Positions 1 through 8,074 of a DNA stretch of 64,000 nucleotides are shown in pieces (position 1 is the stretch's first letter; every line of letters starts with the position of its first letter). The position numbers and the translations under genes were made by a program. Below the pieces are notes generated by a model that searched no databases, had not been told where the DNA came from, and saw nothing but the letters and a program-made list of their open reading frames with translations. The DNA is from an uncultured Fluviicola sp. Its GTDB lineage: Bacteria; Bacteroidota; Bacteroidia; Flavobacteriales; Crocinitomicaceae. The stretch covers positions 1 to 64,000 of the forward strand of contig NZ_CAMLDC010000020.1 in NCBI RefSeq assembly GCF_946478805.1, in the 5' to 3' direction.

Positions 1-484
1 GAGTTCCTATTGGATATTCCGGAGTATATGTCTGAGTTGGGGTTCCACCAGTAGTATTTTGGACACCAAGTTGAAAAGTACCTGCTGTTGCTCCTGCTTT
101 AATAAAAACACGAGGAGCAAATACAGTTACGCTAGCACCACTTGTCTGACCAAAACCTGTAAAATAATCTCCTGCTGTTGTTAAGCCTGTTGTATTCGGA
201 ACATTTAGTATGAATGAATAATAACCCGTTCCCGTAATTCCCGTTAGTGCATGATTAACATCTTCTCCGTTACCAGCAACAAAGTTCATTTTATTACCAC
301 TACTTGCAGCTAGACCACTATAAGTCAAAGAACCCAGGTTATCTGATTGAAATTGTCCGGCAGTTCCACTATGATTAGACCAGCCATTAGCATTTAACGC
401 TCCGGTATAAGTAAATTGATCTATTATTTGCGAGTTAACAAAACTCGCTAGAAATAAAATAGGTATTAGTAAAAGTCTTTTCAT
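1..484 (-). CDS. Secreted protein, C-terminus cut by window edge
   Basis: The reading frame opens with ATG at 484 and runs without a stop off the left edge, giving 161 visible codons. It begins with a clear signal peptide (MKRLLLIPILFLASFVNSQ, probable cleavage before or after Q) and continues with a Gly/Thr/Ser/Asn-rich region containing NGWSNHSG and FAGNGEDVNH-like stretches, typical of Bacteroidota cell-surface or T9SS cargo proteins of the choice-of-anchor type. A TAnnTTTG box (TACATTTG, 500-507 minus) lies just upstream of the start, so it is probably its own transcription unit. No catalytic motif is visible and the C-terminus, where a T9SS sorting domain would be expected, is missing from the window. 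Function unknown. Confidence 0.8.
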   Translation of the reverse strand, partial: MKRLLLIPILFLASFVNSQIIDQFTYTGALNANGWSNHSGTAGQFQSDNLGSLTYSGLAASSGNKMNFVAGNGEDVNHALTGITGTGYYSFILNVPNTTGLTTAGDYFTGFGQTSGASVTVFAPRVFIKAGATAGTFQLGVQNTTGGTPTQTYTPEYPIGT

Positions 485-499
485 TTTTGAAATTTTTTC

Positions 500-507
500 C
501 AAATGTA
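500..507 (-). promoter_or_regulatory. Bacteroidota -7 box (TACATTTG)
   Basis: On the minus strand TACATTTG matches the Bacteroidota TAnnTTTG -7 element, 15 bases upstream of the ATG at 484. No clear -33 TTG was identified, so this rests on the -7 match and position alone. Confidence 0.45.
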
Positions 508-642
508 TGAAAAGAGGGAGGTATGTTCCTAAAATATTTGCAGTTCAAAGAAGCAAAAATAAACCTTAGTAAAAAAGTTAATGATTGATTAACAGATTGT
601 TACAAAAACTAAATCGATTTAAGTTTGGGTGTTATTAAATCA

Positions 643-1230
643 TTAAGCTTTCTGTTGTTCCATTAACCGTGCAACATATTTTCCAATGATGTCGAATTCC
701 AGGTTGACCTTTGTTCCTACCTTGAAGGAGTGGAAATTAGTATGCTCTTGGGTATATGGAATAATATGAACGGAAAGCAATCCTTTTTCCGAATCTACCA
801 CTGTCAGACTCACACCATTTATGGTAATGGAACCTTTAGCTACTGTTGGCTGATCAAAGTCATAACGGAAAGTATATTTCCAACTTCCGTTCAGGTCTTC
901 GATTGAAGTACATGTAGCAGTAGTGTCAACATGTCCCTGAACAATGTGTCCGTCCAAACGTGCTCCGAGTAACATACAACGCTCCAGGTTTATTTTCGAT
1001 CCGATCTCCCATTCTCCCAGGTTCGTCTTATCCAACGTTTCCTGGATTGCAGTGACCACATACGAATCTCCATCCAATTTCACCACTGTCAGACAGCAGC
1101 CATTGTGGGCTACGCTCTGATCAATTTTCAATTCATGGGTAATGGTGGATTCTACCGTAAAATGAACATTGCTTTGATCTTTTTCAATCGCAACAACGGT
1201 TCCAAGGGTTTCGATAATACCTGTAAACAT
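643..1230 (-). CDS. ribE: Riboflavin synthase, alpha subunit
   Basis: Riboflavin synthase dismutates two 6,7-dimethyl-8-ribityllumazine molecules to riboflavin and a pyrimidine. The 195-residue product has the usual length and the tandem duplicated lumazine-binding barrel: first copy starts MFTGIIETLG and contains NGCCLTVV, second starts near residue 95 with GHIVQGHVDT and contains INGVSLTVV. The extreme N-terminal MFTGI is diagnostic. It is the last gene of a minus-strand group, starting 4 bases after the stop of the O-antigen ligase gene, so co-transcription with the polysaccharide genes is likely; no other riboflavin gene is nearby. The symbol ribC is also used for this enzyme in some genomes. 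Confidence 0.96.
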   Translation of the reverse strand: MFTGIIETLGTVVAIEKDQSNVHFTVESTITHELKIDQSVAHNGCCLTVVKLDGDSYVVTAIQETLDKTNLGEWEIGSKINLERCMLLGARLDGHIVQGHVDTTATCTSIEDLNGSWKYTFRYDFDQPTVAKGSITINGVSLTVVDSEKGLLSVHIIPYTQEHTNFHSFKVGTKVNLEFDIIGKYVARLMEQQKA

Positions 1231-1234
1231 GTGT

Positions 1235-2677
1235 TTATTTTGTTAATTGACGCTGCATATGATTCAAGCGCGCTCTTAAGGCTATAAAGATAGCACACAT
1301 TGCCCAAATAGGAACCGCTGCCTTATCCGTATCGAGAAAATTATTGAGGAATCCGTGAATGAAATAGGTCGACAAGGAAATGATGAATCCCATCAACAAA
1401 GTCTTTATTTCACGGTCTTCCTCCGGCCAATCATTGTAAAGCGTAATTCCTTCATAAAAGATCGCCGCAACGATTGCCAGCATGCTCAACATTCCGATCC
1501 AGCCCATTTCAGCAAGCGGACCAAGGTATTCGCTGTGCGCATTTCCCATATTTCCAAAATTCGTGGAAATGATTGTCAGGTTTTCCGGGCGTTGGAAGCG
1601 GGCATATTCGAATGAATACATTCCCGGACCAAAACCAACCCAAGGTCGTTCCTTGAACATGTCAATCGCACAATTCCAGCGATTGATCCGTTCCAGGTTG
1701 GAAGCATCTGTCGTAACGTTCGTTGCGCTTTGTAAACGCTCCCCAAATTCTTCCGTCGTGTGTTCGTACTTGTTTCGTGCCAAATCTTGTTGGATCGAAT
1801 CCCAGGAAGCCCAAATATAAATCCCAATTACCAGCGCAATCCCTGCAAGCCATGAAAATTTGACTTTGAACCGGATCAGTAACCAGATGACCATTCCTAA
1901 AAAGACACTCAACCAAGCTGCACGGGTATAACTGAAGTAAAGGCCCAACAAGGTGATGACCATGAATCCGATGAGGATAAATTGCAACAATGCAGAATGT
2001 TTACGTGAAAAGTAAAAAGAGAAGATCAAGGGAACGACCAAGGCAACCAATGCTCCGTAAATCGTGTGATCCTTGAAGAACGGCCACATCACCCAGTGAC
2101 TTTCCTTTTCTCCGAAACGATACGTTGCATGGACTAAAATAGTGTACGTAATCGCAACTATCATTGTGGAAAGGAACAACCAAAGAAACCAGCGGATCTT
2201 CTTCGGTTCATAGAATACCGAACTTCCATAAAAGAGTACCGGAACAATAAACCAAAGCCGTGCTAACAAAAACTTGAGGGATGTCGTCATGTTCTCACTC
2301 GTTATCGAAGTGAAAAGGATCCAAACCAGATAAAAAACGACCGTCCAGACAATGGCCGAGTTCCTCAAATAAACAGGGAAAACCCGGTATTTGAGATTCT
2401 GGATCAGGAGCAAAAGCATCGTGCCGAATAGCAAGGGTTCCGTGGGAACAAACAATCCGAAACTATCCGTGTATTCTTCAATATTGATCGATAATGGAGT
2501 AGCCGCAATGATAAAGAAAAAGGTGTATTCAGTATAAAAGAGAGCTACGAAAAGGACAATCAACGCGTAGGGAATGAGTGGGATGTATTCGTTGTCGAAC
2601 CAGAACCCATAACCCAACAGACCTACAAAAGCAAGTCCCAAAGTCAGCAATAAACTATTTTCCCGTAAAAAAGTCAC
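1235..2677 (-). CDS. O-antigen ligase / Wzy-type polymerase family membrane protein
   Basis: This 480-residue protein has about ten to twelve hydrophobic helices and the Wzy_C/O-antigen ligase pattern: a helix ending in YTRAAWLSVFLG near residue 245-265, followed by a long periplasmic loop containing ERINRWNCAIDMFKERPW and GFGPGMYSFEY, then NAHSEYLGPLAEMGW, where the NxHxxYL-like motif is typical of the family. Such proteins either polymerise surface polysaccharide repeats or ligate them to lipid A core. The start used is GTG at 2677, two bases after the stop of the Wzz-like gene, which favours translational coupling. The partner chain-length gene upstream argues for a polymerase role, but ligase and polymerase cannot be told apart by sequence here. 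Confidence 0.88.
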   Translation of the reverse strand: MTFLRENSLLLTLGLAFVGLLGYGFWFDNEYIPLIPYALIVLFVALFYTEYTFFFIIAATPLSINIEEYTDSFGLFVPTEPLLFGTMLLLLIQNLKYRVFPVYLRNSAIVWTVVFYLVWILFTSITSENMTTSLKFLLARLWFIVPVLFYGSSVFYEPKKIRWFLWLFLSTMIVAITYTILVHATYRFGEKESHWVMWPFFKDHTIYGALVALVVPLIFSFYFSRKHSALLQFILIGFMVITLLGLYFSYTRAAWLSVFLGMVIWLLIRFKVKFSWLAGIALVIGIYIWASWDSIQQDLARNKYEHTTEEFGERLQSATNVTTDASNLERINRWNCAIDMFKERPWVGFGPGMYSFEYARFQRPENLTIISTNFGNMGNAHSEYLGPLAEMGWIGMLSMLAIVAAIFYEGITLYNDWPEEDREIKTLLMGFIISLSTYFIHGFLNNFLDTDKAAVPIWAMCAIFIALRARLNHMQRQLTK

Positions 2678-2679
2678 GC

Positions 2680-3675
2680 TTATGCCATCTTGCGAAGTTC
2701 TCTGATTTTATCTTGGATCAACAAGGCAAAAACCATGAAAACAAAAGTCCCGAATGTAGCTAACAGCATAATGATCAACCGTTTCGGTTTGTCTTTCTTG
2801 TCTGCTACAACTGCTCGTTCCACAATAAATTTATGATTGAATTGAGTATTCGCATCCGACTCCGCCTGTTCATATGACAAGGCAAAGTCTGCCAATTTCA
2901 TGATCTTTTCATTTCGTACATATTCCAATCCGTCGAATACCGCTCCGAACTCCAGGTTGATATCGATGCGTCTTTTGAAATCTGCTTTATCTGCCGGGTT
3001 CTTTGCTTCCACATAGGCTTGGAATAAATTTGCACGGCCTTCCAAAGGAACAACTCCCAAAGCCGCCAAGGAATCCAGTTGATCTAAAACTGCCTCTTTA
3101 TCCGCTTCCAATTGCTCTTTTTTTCGCTTGTTGATTTCAAAAGCCGGAACCGTACGTTCCATCACCATTTCATTCTTAACCGTATCGATCAGGTCTACAA
3201 TTTTGTTTGCCATATCGGCTGCCAATTGCGGATCCTTGTCCAATACATCAATCTGAATGGAGCCGTAACGGGTGCGTACGAACAAGATGTGACTGTTGTA
3301 CTCCTTTACTAATTTGTAATGTTTATTCGCATCCGAATCATCGATGTCGTAATGTTTCATCAGGTCGAATTTCTGAACCACTTTATCGCGCACTTTGGAA
3401 GATTGCAAGATCTGGATCAGTTGTTCTGCCTGTTCCTCTTCACCGAAGTCCATGGAAGATGCTTTGGCATTTCGCTGTTCGGAAAAGGAAACCGTACTTG
3501 TTGCTGCCGGGAATACAATTGCCGTAGACCGGTACAAAGGTGTCATCAAGAAAGCGATTAGAGTAGAAACAACCAATCCGGCTGACGTAACAATGATTAA
3601 TATTTTCCGCTTAGCCCATAATGTTACGAATAGGTTCATCCGTTGTTCCTGCATTACCTTGGTGCTTTCTTCCAT
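2680..3675 (-). CDS. Wzz/GNVR-type polysaccharide chain-length determinant protein
   Basis: The protein has the polysaccharide co-polymerase layout: a short cytoplasmic N-terminus, a first membrane helix near residues 20-42 followed by PLYRSTAIVFPA, a large periplasmic region with coiled-coil (around INKRKKEQLEADKEAVLDQL), and a C-terminal membrane helix ending in QDKIRELRKMA. No cytoplasmic kinase domain is attached, so it is the Wzz-like rather than the BY-kinase type. I chose ATG at 3675 (331 residues); an in-frame TTG at 3687 would add MKQG. It heads the operon with the O-antigen ligase/polymerase and ribE. A TAAATTTG box lies at 3698-3705 on the same strand. Confidence 0.88.
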   Translation of the reverse strand: MEESTKVMQEQRMNLFVTLWAKRKILIIVTSAGLVVSTLIAFLMTPLYRSTAIVFPAATSTVSFSEQRNAKASSMDFGEEEQAEQLIQILQSSKVRDKVVQKFDLMKHYDIDDSDANKHYKLVKEYNSHILFVRTRYGSIQIDVLDKDPQLAADMANKIVDLIDTVKNEMVMERTVPAFEINKRKKEQLEADKEAVLDQLDSLAALGVVPLEGRANLFQAYVEAKNPADKADFKRRIDINLEFGAVFDGLEYVRNEKIMKLADFALSYEQAESDANTQFNHKFIVERAVVADKKDKPKRLIIMLLATFGTFVFMVFALLIQDKIRELRKMA

Positions 3676-3697
3676 ACCTTGTTTCAATTAAGAGTTG

Positions 3698-3705
3698 CAA
3701 ATTTA
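3698..3705 (-). promoter_or_regulatory. Bacteroidota -7 box (TAAATTTG) for the wzz-like operon
   Basis: TAAATTTG on the minus strand, 22 bases before the ATG at 3675, fits TAnnTTTG. It would drive the wzz-like, ligase and ribE genes, which are packed with 2- and 4-base gaps. Confidence 0.5.
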
Positions 3706-3764
3706 TTGATTGTGCTAGATTAACGTGTTTTTTATTCGAAAATTATCCGACAACCAAATTTCAC

Positions 3765-3772
3765 TACTTTTG
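3765..3772 (+). promoter_or_regulatory. Bacteroidota -7 box (TACTTTTG) for the bestrophin-like gene
   Basis: TACTTTTG matches TAnnTTTG and ends 17 bases before the ATG at 3790. It lies in a 114-base divergent intergenic region shared with the wzz-like operon. Confidence 0.5.
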
Positions 3773-3789
3773 TTTCCATAAGCTAAACC

Positions 3790-4662
3790 ATGATTACATA
3801 CAACCCAAAAAGTTGGCTCGCACTAATTTTCCATCTTACAAAGAGTGATACACTGTCTATCTTGTGGAAGGAATTGGTGTTCATTTTCATTTTCACAATG
3901 GGGGTTGCGTTAGCGGAAGATTTCTACTTCCCAAAGGCTGTTGTACTCGAAAAATTGTTTTCCATTTACTCCATCCTTGGTTTCGTTATTTCCCTATTGC
4001 TGGCATTCAGAACCAATACAGCCTACGATCGTTGGTGGGAAGGTCGCAAGAAGTGGGGAGAATTGGTGAATGATTCCCGGAACCTGGCCGTGAAATTGAC
4101 CGCACTGGATTTAAGCCTGGAAGACAACCATTATTTCGGAAGACATATCGGGAATTTTGCTTTGTGTATCAAAGAGCATTTACGTGACGGAACGAATTAC
4201 TCCTTATTAGATATTACGGAAGAAGAACGCGCTTTTTTGGAAGCCTTGGATCACATCCCTTCGGGAATAGTCGAATTGATGTACCGCCGATTAAATAAAC
4301 TCAAAAAAGAGGGAGTTCTTTCGGAAGAGGATGTCTTGCGCCTGGACAAAAACCTGAACGGTTTCCTGGATTGCGTAGGCGCCTGCGAACGTATCAAAAA
4401 CACACCTATTCCCTATTCCTATTCGATGTTCTTTAAAAAGTTCATCTTCAGCTACGTCATTACACTCCCTTTCGCTTTCGTGGTGAATTTTGGTTATTGG
4501 TCGGCAATCATTGCAACCTTTATCTTCTATGTATTCGTCAGCATCGAAATTCTGGCAGAAGAAATTGAGGATCCGTTCGGACAGGACGACAACGACCTCC
4601 CAACCGATGAAATGGCCGGACGCATTCAAGGGATTGTCCGGACGATTTTGGATAAGGCCTAA
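3790..4662 (+). CDS. Bestrophin-family (UPF0187) ion channel protein
   Basis: The 290-residue product matches the bacterial bestrophin family, pentameric anion or cation channels of the inner membrane. Visible hallmarks are the two N-terminal helices (LVFIFIFTMGVALAE and SIYSILGFVISLLLAFR), directly followed by the conserved RTNTAYDRWWEGRKKWGEL segment, a central amphipathic helical domain, and a second pair of membrane helices (FSYVITLPFAFVVNFG, SAIIATFIFYVFVSIEILA) ending in the conserved AEEIEDPFGQDDNDLP motif. Length is normal for bacterial members. It stands alone and diverges from the polysaccharide operon. Ion selectivity cannot be judged from sequence. Confidence 0.92.
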   Translation: MITYNPKSWLALIFHLTKSDTLSILWKELVFIFIFTMGVALAEDFYFPKAVVLEKLFSIYSILGFVISLLLAFRTNTAYDRWWEGRKKWGELVNDSRNLAVKLTALDLSLEDNHYFGRHIGNFALCIKEHLRDGTNYSLLDITEEERAFLEALDHIPSGIVELMYRRLNKLKKEGVLSEEDVLRLDKNLNGFLDCVGACERIKNTPIPYSYSMFFKKFIFSYVITLPFAFVVNFGYWSAIIATFIFYVFVSIEILAEEIEDPFGQDDNDLPTDEMAGRIQGIVRTILDKA

Positions 4663-4806
4663 AGCAGCATAACAGGTAAAAGCTAACCTCCTATTGGAAA
4701 GAAAAGTCTCAAATTCAAGACACAGAGTAGGTTGAACTGATTAAGGTTTCGTTTATCAAGACAGCAAAATTCGCAATTCGGCATTAAAAATTCGTAATTA
4801 TAGTAC

Positions 4807-4814
4807 TATCTTTG
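4807..4814 (+). promoter_or_regulatory. Bacteroidota -7 box (TATCTTTG) 4 bases from the lepA start
   Basis: TATCTTTG matches TAnnTTTG perfectly and ends only four bases before the lepA ATG at 4819. If used, transcription would begin at or beside the start codon, giving a leaderless message. No clear -33 element was found in the AT-rich upstream region. Confidence 0.5.
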
Positions 4815-4818
4815 CGCC

Positions 4819-6615
4819 ATGAAGCATATCCGCAATTTTTGTATTATCGCACACATCGACCACGGCAAGAGTACTTTAGCCGATCGTTTGTTGCAAACAA
4901 CCGGAACCATTTCTGATCGTGAGATGCAGGCGCAGGCCCTCGATGACATGGATTTGGAACGCGAACGCGGTATTACGATCAAATCGCATGCTATTCAAAT
5001 GAATTACAAGTTTGAAGGACAAGATTATATTCTCAACTTGATTGATACTCCCGGACACGTGGATTTCTCTTACGAGGTTTCCCGTTCGATTGCAGCTTGT
5101 GAAGGAGCCTTACTGATCGTAGATGCTACACAAGGAATCGAAGCTCAAACCATTTCCAATTTGTATTTGGCTTTGGAACACGATTTGGAGATCATTCCGA
5201 TCTTAAATAAAATGGACTTGCCAAGTGCAAATCCGGAAGAAGTGACCGATCAAATTGTAGAACTGATTGGTTGTGACCCAAGCGATGTGATCCCGGCTTC
5301 AGGGAAAACAGGAATGGGTGTTGATGATATCTTACGAGCAATTATCGAGCGCATTCCATCTCCGAAAGGCGATGAAAACGGTCAATTACAAGCCATGATT
5401 TTTGACTCGGTTTTTAATCCGTTCAGAGGAATTATCGCTTATTACCGCGTTAAAAACGGAGTTATCAAGAAAGGCGATAAAGTTCGTTTCTTAAATACAG
5501 GAAAAGACTACAACGCAGACGAAGTTGGGATTCTGAAAATGGATTTGAGCCCAAAGCAAGAAGTTCGTGCGGGTGATGTAGGATATATTATTTCGGGAAT
5601 TAAGACGGCCAAAGAAGTAAAAGTTGGTGATACCATCACTTTGACTGCAAATCCTTGCGAAGTTCCGATTAAAGGATTTGAGGATGTAAAACCCATGGTA
5701 TTCGCCGGAATTTACCCGGTAGAGACCGATGAATACGAAGAATTGCGTTATTCCATGGAGAAATTGCAGCTGAATGATTCATCCTTGGTTTTTGAACCGG
5801 AATCTTCTGCAGCTCTTGGTTTCGGTTTCCGTTGTGGATTCCTGGGAATGTTACACATGGAGATTATCCAGGAACGTTTGGAACGCGAGTTCAACATGAC
5901 TGTCATTACCACAGTACCGAACGTTTCTTACTACTGTTATACAACGCGTCATCCGGAGGTGAGATTGTTAGTGAACAATCCATCCGAATTGCCGGATCCA
6001 TCCAGTTTAGATCATATCGAAGAACCTTATATTAAAGCGCAAGTCATCACGAAATCAGAGTACATCGGGCAAATCATGTCCTTGTGTATTGAGAAACGCG
6101 GTGAATTGAAAAATCAAGTTTATTTGACTCAGGATCGCGTTGAATTAAGCTTTGAAATGCCTTTGGCAGAGATCGTGTTTGACTTTTACGATCGTTTGAA
6201 ATCCGTTTCGCGCGGTTATGCTTCATTTGATTATCACCCGATCGGGTACAAGACATCCGATTTGATCCGTATGGACATCTTATTGAACGGTGAACAGTTG
6301 GATGCCCTTTCTGCATTGGTTCACCGCAGCAATGCTTACGATCTAGGAAAGAAGATCTGTGTGAAACTGAAAGAACTGATCCCGAGACAACAGTTCGAGA
6401 TTCCGATTCAGGCTGCAATCGGTGCAAAAATCATTGCCCGTGAAACGATCAAAGCTTTACGTAAAGACGTTACTGCAAAATGTTACGGTGGTGATATTTC
6501 CCGTAAGCGTAAATTGCTGGAAAAACAAAAAGAAGGAAAGAAACGTATGCGCCAAGTTGGTAAGGTGGAGATTCCACAAGAAGCATTTATGGCTGTATTG
6601 AAGTTGAATGATTAG
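4819..6615 (+). CDS. lepA: Elongation factor 4 (LepA), ribosomal back-translocase GTPase
   Basis: LepA is a translational GTPase that acts on stalled or mistranslocated ribosomes. The 598-residue length is standard. G1 is [13 protein letters not shown] at residues 11-23, the switch I region holds [10 protein letters not shown]3 is DTPGHVDF, and G4 is NKMDLP. The LepA-specific C-terminal domain is present, with [20 protein letters not shown] and the basic tail [20 protein letters not shown] that inserts into the ribosome. It is monocistronic, ending before a strong terminator at 6679-6711. The start is set by the conserved [16 protein letters not shown], with the -7 box only four bases upstream. 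Confidence 0.98.
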   Translation: MKHIRNFCIIAHIDHGKSTLADRLLQTTGTISDREMQAQALDDMDLERERGITIKSHAIQMNYKFEGQDYILNLIDTPGHVDFSYEVSRSIAACEGALLIVDATQGIEAQTISNLYLALEHDLEIIPILNKMDLPSANPEEVTDQIVELIGCDPSDVIPASGKTGMGVDDILRAIIERIPSPKGDENGQLQAMIFDSVFNPFRGIIAYYRVKNGVIKKGDKVRFLNTGKDYNADEVGILKMDLSPKQEVRAGDVGYIISGIKTAKEVKVGDTITLTANPCEVPIKGFEDVKPMVFAGIYPVETDEYEELRYSMEKLQLNDSSLVFEPESSAALGFGFRCGFLGMLHMEIIQERLEREFNMTVITTVPNVSYYCYTTRHPEVRLLVNNPSELPDPSSLDHIEEPYIKAQVITKSEYIGQIMSLCIEKRGELKNQVYLTQDRVELSFEMPLAEIVFDFYDRLKSVSRGYASFDYHPIGYKTSDLIRMDILLNGEQLDALSALVHRSNAYDLGKKICVKLKELIPRQQFEIPIQAAIGAKIIARETIKALRKDVTAKCYGGDISRKRKLLEKQKEGKKRMRQVGKVEIPQEAFMAVLKLND

Positions 6616-6678
6616 AATTTCTGAAAGGTAATTTCAATTCCGTTGTACAAGCGTTCAGTTACCTTTTTACATAAAACT

Positions 6679-6711
6679 AAAAACCCTGATAATAACTATC
6701 AGGGTTTTTTA
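6679..6711 (+). terminator. Rho-independent terminator of lepA
   Basis: An AAAAACCCTGAT arm pairs with ATCAGGGTTTTTT across a short AATAACT loop, and the 3' arm ends in a T run. It lies 64 bases after the lepA stop. Confidence 0.9.
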
Positions 6712-6729
6712 TTGGAATAACAATTTCTT

Positions 6730-6909
6730 TTAAGCCGAACAACCTTTCCATGCGAAAAGCACCACTGCAATCCAGGCAAGACCTTTTATCAGAAAGAACA
6801 AAAAACCGGCGACACCAACTCGTTTAAGCCACTTTTTCCGCTTAAGCTTCTTCTCTTCCTCCGCTTGTTGCGGCAGACCGGGTGATGCTTTTTGTTCTTC
6901 TTCAACCAT
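6730..6909 (-). CDS. Small conserved membrane protein (59 aa)
   Basis: An ATG at 6907-6909 opens a 59-codon frame ending at TAA 6730-6732. The product is a charged, Lys/Glu-rich N-terminus (AEEEKKLKRKKWLKR) followed by a hydrophobic segment of about 25 residues (VGVAGFLFFLIKGLAWIAVV) and the tail AWKGCSA. The xxKKWLKRxGxxGFxFFxIKGxxW pattern resembles a very small membrane protein found in flavobacterial genomes, sometimes mis-named as alanyl-tRNA synthetase; that recollection is not checked. Its start lies just downstream of the minus-strand terminator at 6921-6955, so either read-through or a local promoter must serve it. Function unknown. Confidence 0.7.
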   Translation of the reverse strand: MVEEEQKASPGLPQQAEEEKKLKRKKWLKRVGVAGFLFFLIKGLAWIAVVLFAWKGCSA

Positions 6910-6920
6910 AATATTAAAAA

Positions 6921-6955
6921 ATACCCCGATCCCGTATTTACGGAACCGGGGTATC
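6921..6955 (-). terminator. Hairpin terminator after the acidic-protein gene
   Basis: ATACCCCG(AT)CCCGT and ACGG(AA)CCGGGGTAT form an interrupted stem with an ATTT-type loop. On the minus strand it is followed by a T-rich run (TATTTTTTAATAT), placing the terminator 17 bases after the stop of the gene ending at 6972. Confidence 0.75.
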
Positions 6956-6971
6956 TATTTTTTAATAGATA

Positions 6972-7328
6972 TTAATCTTCGTCTTCTTCATCAGCTGCTT
7001 CATCCGGAGCATCATCGTAAGAATCATCGTCATCATCATCGGCAACATCCTCTTCCTCTTCTCCTTTTGCATCAACTGAATCGAAATCATCTTCGAAATC
7101 ATCCTCATCATCTTCCACAGACGGAGATTTCATCGTTATCTTAGGAAGTTTCACCAAGTACACGATCTCTTCCGTTTCCCACAACAATGCATCAAAAATA
7201 TCTCCGGTGATTGGATTCGTCATTTTTGTTGTGCTTCCGGAAAATCCTTCCGGGAAGGCAATTAATAATTGTTTCTTCTGATCGATATTCAGCTTATCAT
7301 AGCTAATGATTGACTTTTTTTTCGACAT
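6972..7328 (-). CDS. Conserved hypothetical protein with strongly acidic C-terminal tail
   Basis: The 118-residue product has a compact N-terminal domain (about residues 1-75; IISYDKLNIDQKKQLLIAF, ITGDIFDALLWETEEIVYLV) and a low-complexity tail made almost only of Asp and Glu with a few Ser, Ala and Tyr. There is no signal peptide or membrane segment, so it is probably cytoplasmic. Proteins of this shape occur in Bacteroidota next to ribosome- or nucleic-acid-related genes and are sometimes annotated as DNA primase without support; I do not assign a function. It starts four bases after the stop of the 97-residue gene upstream, so the two form an operon closed by the hairpin at 6921-6955. Confidence 0.82.
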   Translation of the reverse strand: MSKKKSIISYDKLNIDQKKQLLIAFPEGFSGSTTKMTNPITGDIFDALLWETEEIVYLVKLPKITMKSPSVEDDEDDFEDDFDSVDAKGEEEEDVADDDDDDSYDDAPDEAADEEDED

Positions 7329-7332
7329 GCTA

Positions 7333-7626
7333 TTATATTTCTAGTTTGATGATACGATTTGTTGGAATAAGAACGTGTTGTTTCAAAACGATTGCAACAT
7401 CTGTCACTGCCCAAATTGTTGTATTCACAACTTTCTCTCCACTATCGTCTGCAAAGTAAATCTTTACTTTATAATGTTCCAAATTTCCAAGAGAGATTGC
7501 ACGGTTCACATCCGCTCTGCGAATGCTGATCAAATCCGCATCTTCCAAAATTTCCTCCTTCGGAAAATGCAAACCTGCTACCTCCTCTTTTTCAATTTGA
7601 ACAAAATTAGTTGTGTCCATTTCCAT
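7333..7626 (-). CDS. Conserved hypothetical protein (97 aa)
   Basis: A 97-residue soluble protein starting MEMDTTNFVQIEKEEVAG and rich in beta-strand-like segments (YKVKIYFADDSGEKVVNTTIWAV, VLKQHVLIPTNRIIKLEI). There is no signal peptide or membrane helix. An alternative ATG two codons later (7620) is equally plausible. The C-terminal half, reading as an all-beta domain with VVNTTIWAVT and VLIPTNRI, looks like a small conserved flavobacterial family, but I do not recognise a named domain. It is the first gene of a two-gene operon with the acidic-tail protein. Confidence 0.8.
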   Translation of the reverse strand: MEMDTTNFVQIEKEEVAGLHFPKEEILEDADLISIRRADVNRAISLGNLEHYKVKIYFADDSGEKVVNTTIWAVTDVAIVLKQHVLIPTNRIIKLEI

Positions 7627-7730
7627 TTTTGAGCAAAATTAAATGAATTGATGAATTGAAAACTGAGTTTTCGACTAAACTTATAAAAAAACATTTAAAC
7701 GACGAAATGTTTAATACTTTTCAAAGAAAA

Positions 7731-7754
7731 AGACCCATGAATAACATGAGTCTC
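7731..7754 (-). terminator. Hairpin with T-rich tail, minus strand
   Basis: AGACTCATG and CATGGGTCT arms (one mismatch) pair around a TTATT loop on the minus strand, followed by TTTTTCTTT. It lies about 320 bases beyond the end of the LytTR regulator gene, so it may terminate a separate transcript starting within the gap. Confidence 0.55.
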
Positions 7755-7813
7755 TAATTAGTTTAGTAGTGTTTTAGTCTGTATGTCGCGTGTGAACAAT
7801 CAACATAAATGAA

Positions 7814-7964
7814 AATCAGGTTGTTTCTAGGCTTTTTAATGGCCAAGTCTTTGACGGAGATAGAACTGTATACTCTTCAATAAAACTAGAAAATGAAAAA
7901 ACTGCCTCTCCATTGCAGTATTTTTCCGTTTTAACTTCAACCTAACTTAGAAAACAACCTGATT
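7814..7964 (-). ncRNA. Candidate structured non-coding RNA (6S-like architecture possible)
   Basis: Arms AATCAGGTTGTTTCTAG (7814-7830) and TTAGAAAACAACCTGATT (7947-7964) are reverse complements except for one extra A and a small bulge, and would close a molecule of about 150 bases. Inside is a second hairpin, GAAAAAACTGC with GCAGTATTTTTC (7895-7926), near the middle. A closing stem, a large weakly paired interior and an internal hairpin are what 6S RNA looks like, and a flavobacterial 6S class is known, but I cannot match a consensus. Strand is a guess: minus is favoured by TATCTTAG at 7986-7993 upstream and a T-tailed hairpin at 7731-7754 downstream. Confidence 0.3.
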
Positions 7965-8074
7965 CCATTCTCCTTATTTCCTCTCCTAAGATAGCTATGT
8001 GTTAAGAACAGTAATTGACTAATGAATAAATACCCTTTTTGAATGAATATTTAGCAGAAACAATTTAACAGGCT

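Larger units (their letters stand above)
7627..8074. other. 448-base gene-free region
   Basis: No reading frame with coding character is present on either strand. It holds a minus-strand hairpin with T tail (7731-7754), a long inverted repeat (arms 7814-7830 and 7948-7964) enclosing a second hairpin (7895-7926), and a -7-like TATCTTAG on the minus strand at 7986-7993. Together these suggest a non-coding RNA rather than spacer. Confidence 0.6.
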
